Shown in pieces: positions 1-6,166 of a DNA stretch of 13,807 nt. The translations under genes were made by a program, and so were the position numbers. The notes below the pieces were generated by a model. It worked only from the letters and a program-made list of their open reading frames with translations. It made no database searches and was not told where the DNA came from. Source of the stretch: CAIKZJ01 sp964626015. GTDB lineage: Bacteria > Bacteroidota > Ignavibacteria > Tepidaquicellales > Tepidaquicellaceae. The stretch lies in the NCBI GenBank assembly GCA_964626015.1, contig CAZVCC010000073.1:1-13807 (forward strand), read 5' to 3'. How positions within the stretch are numbered: position 1 is the first letter of the stretch; each line of letters opens with the position of its first letter.

Positions 1-80
1 TTAATATCAAATTTGATGTAATACATATCAAAAGTATGTAATTTTCTGATTACGAAGTTAGAAATGAACTTCCTATCATT

Positions 81-104
81 AAATATTTGATATTTCAAAT
101 ATTT
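81..104. repeat. Perfect AT-rich inverted repeat, 10-bp arms
   Basis: AAATATTTGA and TCAAATATTT are perfect reverse complements separated by TATT. It could be a protein-binding palindrome or a weak hairpin. It lacks a GC-rich stem and a clear T-tract on either side, so it does not look like a typical intrinsic terminator. Confidence 0.6.
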
Positions 105-160
105 AAATATCTGTAAAGGGAAAAAGTGTGGTTTTTGGGATTTGTTTAGGGATATTTTGA

Positions 161-215
161 TATCGTAGGCATATCGCAGGCATATCGCAGGCATATCGCA
201 GGCATATCGCAGGCA
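161..215. repeat. Five tandem copies of an 11-bp unit
   Basis: Five head-to-tail copies of TATCGCAGGCA fill this stretch. The first copy differs by one base (GTAGG for GCAGG) and the other four are identical. A partial unit (TA) follows before the sequence changes. The unit length is close to one helical turn of DNA, so the copies would present the same face to a binding protein, but no function can be read from the sequence. The array lies about 215 bases past the stop of the last gene of the minus-strand operon, in otherwise AT-rich DNA, and its G+C content stands out locally. It may simply be a slippage-prone variable-number repeat. Confidence 0.93.
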
Positions 216-429
216 TACATAAAAAAGTGATATTCGTGGATGATTACATACAATTTGAGGTTAATTTTGATATTTAGCGCATTTTGGATTAATCGCTAAT
301 AATCTGCTAACAATAAGCATGTGTATTAATAGGTAGTTAAATATCAGATATTAAGATTAATATTTACGCGAATTTTGGACAAATTGCGGAAGGTATGAGT
401 TATTGAAATTTATAAATAAATATATTTAA

Positions 430-1926
430 TCAACAAGGGTTATCAAACTGCCGAGCTTTACTAATCATAGCGATTGCAGTGAAAAAGAAAAGGCTTGTAG
501 GGATTTGTCCTATAGCTTCCTGAGGAAAATTGGCAACAGTAAGTACGTAAATTGAAGTAAGTAATGCACCTGATATTACTTTAAGTTTAGGATTTCGTAT
601 TCTGAAGTAATCTTTAATACCTTTGTAGAAGACAATAGAAAGCATAAGGCAGTAAATTAATAGTCCAACCCACCCGAGCTCGACAGCAATTCTCATGTAT
701 CCGCTGTCTGGGGGGAATTTCGCCAAAATGGAGTTAGGAGAAAATCTTTCACCCCAAACACCAGTGCTACCCAGACCACCGCCTAAGGGATGCGACTGAA
801 TAAATGGTTGAATAAATTTTTGGTTTTCAACTCTAACCTGATATGACATGTCATTACCGGGTTTGAATGCAGTTTGAATTCTCACGATATTCGGATTACT
901 TGACGGAATTAAAACAATGATGACTCCGATAAAAAGTAAAACAGCTACACTAAAAAGTATTTTCTTTCTAAAAGTTAGAATTGCATAAAAAATCATACCT
1001 GCCGGCAAAACCGCATACGCGGCTCTTGTTCCAGAATATACCATACCCAGAAACATAAGGAAAGCAGAAGTTATCAAAATCCCTTTTACATATTTACTGA
1101 AAGGACCAGTGGCTAAAATGAGGCACATTAAACCAGTATAAGCCATAATAAAACCAAACACAGGCGGGCTCGCAAGAAAGGAAAATTTTCTCATACGTCC
1201 CATTACGTAAAGCAGTTTCACTCTTTTTTCTTCTTCATAAATCCAATTGAAATCATAATTGGTAAAACCAATGTACTCTTGTGAAAGACCGTATAGAGCA
1301 GCTAAAAAACTCAAGAAAAGCCACAGTTTCAGTATAAAAATAAGATATTTCTCACTGTTTATAGAATACATAACAAGGTAGAACATAATCATCGTACCTG
1401 CCATGCCACGTATAGTATAGACCCAAGCTAATCTTGATTCTGCGGATGGATTAGCAAACTGAAGCAAATTGTAAATTATCCAAATTGCAATAATTTTACT
1501 AATAGGGTTTTTGACAAAATCCCAATTTCTTTCATTTATTTGTTTTATTAGGAGCCCAAATGACATAGTAGCAATTAAAAGGTCATTAAAAACACCCAGA
1601 GGAAAATCTATCAGCCTAATAGCACCAATCAGGAAATATGAAACGACAAGAATTACAGCAACTCCGATTCGCAAATTAAACATACAAGAGAAAATAAACG
1701 GTACTCCGATGAGCATGGCGACAATAACAGCACCGACAGTAAAGCCCTTCTTATACGTGATATAAGCAAGCGCAACGGAAATCAGAAGAAACAATACAAA
1801 GCCAAGAGGATTATTCAGTTTTTCCTGAATGGTATTATACTTCAGCCATGCGACAAATCTCTGATAAAGATTTTTATTTTGACAATCCCCTTTTAAATCC
1901 AGTATAAATTCTTTGTTATCCGGCAT
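430..1926 (-). CDS. O-antigen polymerase/ligase-like membrane protein (Wzy/WaaL superfamily)
   Basis: This 498-residue protein is made largely of hydrophobic segments, about ten or more, starting near residue 40 after a polar cytoplasmic N-terminus. Between the later segments is a large polar loop of about residues 345-410 with Arg366 and His380 in an R-V-E-N ... H-P-L-G-G-G-L-G context. The G-T-R motif (299-301) ends a preceding membrane helix. This arrangement is the O-antigen ligase/Wzy_C pattern, in which the periplasmic loop handles undecaprenyl-linked glycans. The likely role is to polymerise repeat units or transfer the finished glycan in the periplasm. Sequence alone does not separate Wzy from WaaL. 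The start lies 3 bases after the stop of the upstream GT2, so it is the last gene of the operon. It overlaps no other credible gene, and no terminator was found after it. Confidence 0.88.
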   Translation of the reverse strand: MPDNKEFILDLKGDCQNKNLYQRFVAWLKYNTIQEKLNNPLGFVLFLLISVALAYITYKKGFTVGAVIVAMLIGVPFIFSCMFNLRIGVAVILVVSYFLIGAIRLIDFPLGVFNDLLIATMSFGLLIKQINERNWDFVKNPISKIIAIWIIYNLLQFANPSAESRLAWVYTIRGMAGTMIMFYLVMYSINSEKYLIFILKLWLFLSFLAALYGLSQEYIGFTNYDFNWIYEEEKRVKLLYVMGRMRKFSFLASPPVFGFIMAYTGLMCLILATGPFSKYVKGILITSAFLMFLGMVYSGTRAAYAVLPAGMIFYAILTFRKKILFSVAVLLFIGVIIVLIPSSNPNIVRIQTAFKPGNDMSYQVRVENQKFIQPFIQSHPLGGGLGSTGVWGERFSPNSILAKFPPDSGYMRIAVELGWVGLLIYCLMLSIVFYKGIKDYFRIRNPKLKVISGALLTSIYVLTVANFPQEAIGQIPTSLFFFTAIAMISKARQFDNPC

Positions 1927-1929
1927 GGA

Positions 1930-2886
1930 TTAATTTATTAAACTTTCTTTGCGAAAATGCCAAATAAACGTCTTCAAATAAATTTTCAACTGAATAACGT
2001 CCTCAGATGTATCTTTTTGAAGTATTTTCTTTATAAGGGAGCCGATAAGAAACCGCAATATCCAAATAATACAATAAAACACTACTCTTATCCGATAGAT
2101 ATAGTAAGAATAAAACGGATAATTCTTTTTAAGAAATAAATAAAGACTTTTATAATTTTGAATAAACATTTCGGATTTTTTTTGCCTTGAGCTTGATTTG
2201 CCGTGATGTATAATTTCAACATCGGGAAGGAAGACAGCTTTAAAATTGTTCTTTTTAGCCCGATAATAGAAATCAATTTCCTCTCCATAAATAAAATATC
2301 TCTCATCAAGCAATCCAATTTTATTCATGACTTCTCTCGAAAATAACAAGACAGCACCTCTTGCCCAGTCAATCTCTCTTAATGAGTTATGGTCCCACAC
2401 AGAATAAAATTTTACTTTTGATAATTTTACATTTCGAAGAATTTCAGAAACCAATCTATTATCAACAAATGTTTTCCAAAGAGAATAAAAACCTGAAACT
2501 GATTTCTGAAGTGACCCATCTGTATTCAGAAGTTTACAGGTAACAATTCCTACATTATGTGAATAGATATAATCAAGCATTTTATCTATTGCATTATTTT
2601 TAACAAGAGTATCAGGATTCAAGAGCAACAAATTCTTTCCAGCGGCAACTTTTAAAGCTTGATTATTTGCAGCGGCAAAACCTTTATTATCAGAATTTGC
2701 AATCAAATTAACATCAGGAAATTCTTTTCTAACCATATCGGCTGAATTGTCGGGAGAATTGTTATCAACGACCCAGATATCGTAAGAATATTTTGTAGTT
2801 TCTTTAATAACCGAATTAATACATTCTTTCAGCAAATTTTTTGTATTCCAACTTACGATTATAACAGAAACATCACAAGTATTCAT
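1930..2886 (-). CDS. Glycosyltransferase family 2, rhamnosyltransferase-like
   Basis: This is a 318-residue GT-A glycosyltransferase. It opens with a Rossmann-like strand (D-V-S-V-I-I-V-S-W-N, residues 5-14). The nucleotide-binding V-V-D-N-N-S element is at 39-44, and N-P-D-T (91-94) stands in the position of the metal-binding DxD. The W-A-R-G-A acceptor segment is at 174-178 and G-E-E-I-D-F at 201-206, followed by His227-His228. This set is typical of WcaA/RfbF-type enzymes that add rhamnose or a similar sugar to a lipid-linked repeat unit at the cytoplasmic face. A hydrophobic segment near 262-285 probably anchors the C-terminus to the membrane. The start is 2 bases after the stop of the small membrane ORF, and the stop is 3 bases before the Wzy-like gene. 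Donor and acceptor sugars cannot be read from the sequence. Confidence 0.9.
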   Translation of the reverse strand: MNTCDVSVIIVSWNTKNLLKECINSVIKETTKYSYDIWVVDNNSPDNSADMVRKEFPDVNLIANSDNKGFAAANNQALKVAAGKNLLLLNPDTLVKNNAIDKMLDYIYSHNVGIVTCKLLNTDGSLQKSVSGFYSLWKTFVDNRLVSEILRNVKLSKVKFYSVWDHNSLREIDWARGAVLLFSREVMNKIGLLDERYFIYGEEIDFYYRAKKNNFKAVFLPDVEIIHHGKSSSRQKKSEMFIQNYKSLYLFLKKNYPFYSYYIYRIRVVFYCIIWILRFLIGSLIKKILQKDTSEDVIQLKIYLKTFIWHFRKESLIN

Positions 2887-2888
2887 AT

Positions 2889-3011
2889 TTAAAAGAATAC
2901 AATTTTAATAAAAAAACCGAAACATGTGAGAATACAAAATGCTATGACAAACTTCTCCAGTTTTTTATCCCTTTCACTTAAATCGTTTTCTTTGTTCTCT
3001 TCCATTCTCAT
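2889..3011 (-). CDS. Small single-pass membrane protein, 40 residues, unknown function
   Basis: Reading the minus strand gives an uninterrupted ORF from ATG at 3011 (first A overlapping the TAA of the acyltransferase as TAATG) to TAA at 2891-2889, two bases before the next gene's ATG. A second in-frame ATG at 3005 would give 38 residues. The product has a charged N-terminal half (residues 4-20 mostly Glu, Lys, Asp, Asn, Arg) and a hydrophobic C-terminal half (about 21-40, beginning F-V-I-A-F-C-I-L) with one Lys near residue 36. That fits a single transmembrane helix with the charged part probably in the cytoplasm. No family is recognised. The exact fit between its two neighbours argues that it is translated, whereas an accidental ORF would rarely sit so neatly. 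It could interact with the flanking glycosyltransferase or the polymerase, but that is a guess. Confidence 0.68.
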   Translation of the reverse strand: MRMEENKENDLSERDKKLEKFVIAFCILTCFGFFIKIVFF

Positions 3012-3628
3012 TATTTAATTTTTTCCCATTGTTTACTTTCAAAATTGTATTGTTTAATGATTCTTGCCGGATTACCGACAGCTATTGCAAATGGCGGGAC
3101 ATTTTTTGTTACAACGCTACCTGCTGCAATTACGGAGTGTTTTCCGATAGTAACTCCTGCGACAATAGAAACATTAGCGCCAATCCAGACCTCATCTTCA
3201 ATATGAATTGGTGAAGTTGTAACCTTCTGGTATTTAGGTGCTATATTAACATCTTCATAACCATGGTTTAAACCTGACATAACAATATTCTGCGCGAGAA
3301 TAACATCATTACCGATATAAACCGGTCCGATAATAACATTACTCATACCTATACGAGACCTATCGCCAATAATAACTTCTCCGACACCATTATTAATGGT
3401 TGAAAAATCTTCAATTGTAGAATTTGCTCCAAGAGAGAAATTATTAAAAGGAAGAACATCAATACGTGTTCTTTTCCTTATTTTAGAACCCTTACCGCGT
3501 TTATGTTTAAATGGATTTAAAAACCATTTAACCCATATCCGAGGTCTCGCCTGATTTTTAGGTGTTAAAAGCCGAAGAGATAATTTCTTCAATTTCGGGG
3601 ATGATTTTATTTTTTCGGATAAGCTCAT
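3011..3628 (-). CDS. Left-handed beta-helix (hexapeptide repeat) acyltransferase
   Basis: This 205-residue protein has imperfect hexapeptide turns through about residues 66-185, for example V-I-I-G-D, P-V-Y-I-G-N-D, V-W-I-G-A-N-V and V-T-I-G-K-H. Families of this fold (CysE/LacA/Wbb-type O-acetyltransferases) transfer acetyl or other acyl groups from CoA. His122 in G-L-N-H-G-Y-E-D is the expected catalytic base, and the G-N-P-A-R-I-I ending (186-192) is the usual CoA-site signature. The N-terminus is strongly basic (about 45-55). It probably acetylates a sugar hydroxyl in the repeat unit. The start overlaps the previous stop as ATGA (3628-3625), and the stop overlaps the start of the small membrane ORF, which implies coupled translation. 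The exact acceptor is unknown. Confidence 0.9.
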   Translation of the reverse strand: MSLSEKIKSSPKLKKLSLRLLTPKNQARPRIWVKWFLNPFKHKRGKGSKIRKRTRIDVLPFNNFSLGANSTIEDFSTINNGVGEVIIGDRSRIGMSNVIIGPVYIGNDVILAQNIVMSGLNHGYEDVNIAPKYQKVTTSPIHIEDEVWIGANVSIVAGVTIGKHSVIAAGSVVTKNVPPFAIAVGNPARIIKQYNFESKQWEKIK

Positions 3629-4830
3629 TTATTAATAACTTTATTTATTGAATTATAGATTTGATTAACATTATTTTCCCAAGTATGAGAGGCAGCAAAT
3701 TCTTTTCTTTGCCGAATTCTTTGAGGTTCTTCCGTATCAGAAATTTGTGATAATGCTTTCGCAATTGCGTCAATATAGCCCTCTTTCGATTCAGGCTGGT
3801 AGGTATAATCGGAAAATATTGACATCGCTTTTGTTTTTGTTGCGACAACGGGTTTTCCCATAGCGAGGTATTCATCAATCTTACGCGGATAGTTCCCTAT
3901 TGTAACCTCATTTAATATTTGAGGATTAATACATACATCAAAAGCCATCACGTAAGCTGGAAGGGAGTTCGGATTTTTTGGTCCTAAAAAATGTACATTA
4001 TTAAGTTTATGTAAATTACTATTTTTGAATTCAGAATCTTCCGGACCCACAAAGACAAATGACCATTCTGACTTGGACTCTGCGATAAAATATAATAAAT
4101 TAATATCCAATCTTAATGAATACAATGCACCGACATAACCAATTACAGGTTTTTTAATATTTGAGATATCTTCGGGTACAGAATCAATCAAAGATTCGTT
4201 AAACTGTGATATATCGCAACCTTGTCCGACGTAATAAGAATATTCATTGTATCTACTTGCAATTTCAGCAAGGTAAGTAGAGTTAGAAACAATAAGATCT
4301 GATTTCTTCATAAGTTCACTTTCCATTCTCTTGCCATGAGCTTTCCAATAACTTACGGCATGAAAGAAATCCCGGCTGTAATATACGTATAAACGAGGAT
4401 TTAAGAGCTCTTTAAGGTAAAAGCTTCTATACATATCTCCATCATTAAAAATAATATAATCAGTAAAGTTTAATTTCTCAATTGCATATCTTATCTGCCG
4501 AGCAAACCTCTTGTTGTTAAGTTTATTGAATAAGTTAAAAAGGAAATCGGGTTTTAACTGACTTATTGATTCGAGAATTATTTTAGGATAGAAATTCCAC
4601 ATGTTGTCATTTATCCTTATTATACATTCCTCTTTCCCTTTTAATATTTTCATTCTGTTTTGAACTTCTGGAGAATTTCTTCTTTTAAGAACAGTGCTTC
4701 TGTCTAACGGTGAATTTACGTATAAGACTCTGTTATTTTTAGAAAGTTCGAGAGCAATATTCTTACAATTGCTACCAATATCGAGGTCCCATGATTGCAA
4801 ACCAACGATTACAAAATCCCGGTTTTTCAT
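3625..4830 (-). CDS. GT-B glycosyltransferase (GT4-like, TuaH-like type)
   Basis: This 401-residue protein has two Rossmann-like halves. The N-terminal acceptor half opens with F-V-I-V-G-L-Q-S-W-D (residues 6-15). The donor half starts with P-V-I-G-Y-V-G-A (228-235), and the nucleotide-sugar motif is Y-P-R-K-I-D-E-Y-L-A-M-G-K-P-V-V at 314-329, which is the usual signature of this group. No transmembrane helix is obvious, so it should act at the cytoplasmic membrane surface on a lipid-linked acceptor. The start codon overlaps the stop of the upstream GT2 (ATGA) and has a clear GGAGG ribosome-binding site, unusual in this window. It ends in another ATGA overlap with the acyltransferase gene. 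The sugar specificity is not predictable. The resemblance to teichuronic-acid-type TuaH enzymes is from family memory only. Confidence 0.85.
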   Translation of the reverse strand: MKNRDFVIVGLQSWDLDIGSNCKNIALELSKNNRVLYVNSPLDRSTVLKRRNSPEVQNRMKILKGKEECIIRINDNMWNFYPKIILESISQLKPDFLFNLFNKLNNKRFARQIRYAIEKLNFTDYIIFNDGDMYRSFYLKELLNPRLYVYYSRDFFHAVSYWKAHGKRMESELMKKSDLIVSNSTYLAEIASRYNEYSYYVGQGCDISQFNESLIDSVPEDISNIKKPVIGYVGALYSLRLDINLLYFIAESKSEWSFVFVGPEDSEFKNSNLHKLNNVHFLGPKNPNSLPAYVMAFDVCINPQILNEVTIGNYPRKIDEYLAMGKPVVATKTKAMSIFSDYTYQPESKEGYIDAIAKALSQISDTEEPQRIRQRKEFAASHTWENNVNQIYNSINKVINK

Positions 4831-6011
4831 TTTATATCCTCCAACACATCTTCAATATAAACAAGATGAGTATGCTCTGTTTCTAAAAATTGTTTATTAG
4901 CTTTTTTCAAATGGAATAATGATAAAACCTGTCTGAAAACGAACAAAGGAATAGAGAATAAAGATTTCCAAACTCTTGCATCAGTTTTATTCAATACAAG
5001 TGATAATAAAAATGTAATTATAAAAATAACAAAGAAAATTATCACAGTGTAAAACATGTATAGTGACACAAAATAATTAACAGCAAGTATAATAACCGAA
5101 GGCAGAATAAAGATAAACAAAGGGGGTCTAAGGAGTAAAAATCCGAATAAAGTTTTGTTGAAATCAAGAGAAAAGATGCCTCGGAAGAAAATTCCAAATC
5201 CAAGAATAAAATACTTAAACCACGAATTAATCCAGCGAGTTCTCTGTTTTTCAAGCTGAGCAGATTTACTTACTTTTTCATCATAAATAACAGCTTTTTT
5301 AGCATACGCAATTTTTTGACCTGACGATATGATGTTTGCCTGAAGAATTTTATCAAATCCACCAACAATGTTTTCCGGATTCAGGCAGTTGTTGTATAAC
5401 TTTACGTCGAAAGCCATACCTGAACCCGCAAGCGAGGATGAAGAACCAACATTAAACATTACTAATCTGTCATAAAAATTATAATAAATGTCTCTTGCTT
5501 CATCAAGGCATGCATAAGAGGTTTCGAGATTTTTTGCTTTTCTCTCACCCTGGACAGCTTTAAATCCTTCATTAAAAAATGTATTAACATTGAGTAAGAA
5601 ATCAGGGTGAGCTAAATTATCCGAGTCAAAAATAATCAGCGCATCGTGATTTCTTATAAAATTCTTAACCGCAAAATCGATCGATTTAACTTTTGAGCCA
5701 ATTTTTGACCTGGGCTTTAGTAACACAATATTATCATTGCTATAGTTTAATAATTCTGTGTCACATTCATCGGCAACAATATAAATAATGTATTTCTTAT
5801 AATTTTGCTTCTGTAAGGAATCAACTAAAGGAATTACTATTTCTGTTTCTTTGTAAGCAGTAATGATTGCGGCGAAATCGTATTCTTTAGAGGCTTTAAT
5901 AAATTTTTTAGAAGGTGAAATTAGATAAAGGAGTAAGAGTACTAGCGGGAAAGCAAGATGAATGGTGAATAAAAACTGTAAAACAAAATAAACAATCTCT
6001 AAGTATTGCAT
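4827..6011 (-). CDS. Membrane glycosyltransferase family 2 with QxxRW motif
   Basis: This 394-residue protein has an N-terminal hydrophobic segment (about 8-32), a GT-A domain, then three or more C-terminal hydrophobic segments (about 263-283, 290-312, 316-341). Catalytic features are visible in order: Asp81 (A-D-E-C-D), D-S-D at 129-131, an acceptor-side Asp220 (G-G-F-D) and Q-R-T-R-W at 256-260. This order is that of processive or membrane-embedded GT2 enzymes such as cellulose and hyaluronan synthases and many EPS glycosyltransferases. G-F-D replaces the usual T-E-D, so processivity should not be assumed. It may be a non-processive EPS glycosyltransferase. A 155-bp gap separates it from the upstream co-polymerase gene, the longest gap in the operon, and no alternative upstream start is evident. 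Confidence 0.88.
   Translation of the reverse strand: MQYLEIVYFVLQFLFTIHLAFPLVLLLLYLISPSKKFIKASKEYDFAAIITAYKETEIVIPLVDSLQKQNYKKYIIYIVADECDTELLNYSNDNIVLLKPRSKIGSKVKSIDFAVKNFIRNHDALIIFDSDNLAHPDFLLNVNTFFNEGFKAVQGERKAKNLETSYACLDEARDIYYNFYDRLVMFNVGSSSSLAGSGMAFDVKLYNNCLNPENIVGGFDKILQANIISSGQKIAYAKKAVIYDEKVSKSAQLEKQRTRWINSWFKYFILGFGIFFRGIFSLDFNKTLFGFLLLRPPLFIFILPSVIILAVNYFVSLYMFYTVIIFFVIFIITFLLSLVLNKTDARVWKSLFSIPLFVFRQVLSLFHLKKANKQFLETEHTHLVYIEDVLEDIK
4838..4842 (-). promoter_or_regulatory. Strong Shine-Dalgarno (GGAGG) for the 4830 start
   Basis: On the minus strand GGAGG is followed by seven bases and then ATG at 4830. It lies inside the end of the upstream GT2 coding sequence. The other starts in this window have no comparable purine box, so this junction combines stop/start overlap with a canonical ribosome-binding site. 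This supports the chosen start. Confidence 0.75.
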
Positions 6012-6030
6012 GATAAATAAAATTTAATTA

Positions 6031-6060
6031 ATGGGGATATTCAATCGTATCATGCCCCAT
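6031..6060. repeat. Imperfect hairpin in the widest gap of the operon
   Basis: ATGGGG (6031-6036) and CCCCAT (6055-6060) are exact complements. ATA/TAT can pair further inside with a bulge. In the minus-strand transcript this would form a hairpin about 20 bases before the GT2 start at 6011. There is no T-tract after it, so termination is unlikely. A processing site or stability element is possible. It is short, and chance is a fair alternative. Confidence 0.35.
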
Positions 6061-6166
6061 ACTACACCAAAATTGACGATTAAAATATTTTCATGATAAT
6101 TTACAAATTCAAAAAGTTAGTAATTCAATATCTTTAAAATAAAGGAACAAGAATAAAAAATCCGAA

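Larger units (their letters stand above)
1..429. other. Non-coding region downstream of the polysaccharide operon
   Basis: No convincing gene is visible in these 429 bases. The stretch is rich in GATAT/ATATC words. It holds a 12-bp palindrome (ATCAAATTTGAT, 6-17), a short inverted repeat (TACATA at 22-27 and TATGTA at 35-40), a 10-bp-arm inverted repeat at 81-104, the 11-bp tandem array at 161-215, and a pair of similar direct blocks (270-288 and 360-379, both reading roughly ATATTTA, a GCG core, then ATTTTGGA). No strong terminator for the operon ending at 430 could be found here. The region marks the edge of the cluster as seen in this window. Confidence 0.7.

Noticed and set aside
161..215. 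Possible CRISPR array
   Set aside because: The units are contiguous 11-mers with no spacers, and no cas gene is nearby.
146..220. Minus-strand ORF of 24 codons running through the 11-bp repeats
   Set aside because: It is open mainly because of the repeats, has no ribosome-binding site, and stands alone without operon context.
337..354. AATATC/GATATT hairpin as a terminator for the operon
   Set aside because: The stem is short and entirely AT-rich with a one-base loop and no T-tract in the minus-strand direction.
1511..1765. Plus-strand ORF of 84 codons inside the polymerase gene
   Set aside because: It is antisense to well-formed transmembrane coding sequence and reads as low-complexity shadow.
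6031..6060. Hairpin as an intrinsic terminator between co-polymerase and GT2
   Set aside because: It has no T-tract, the loop is long, and the downstream genes clearly belong to the same strand and pathway.
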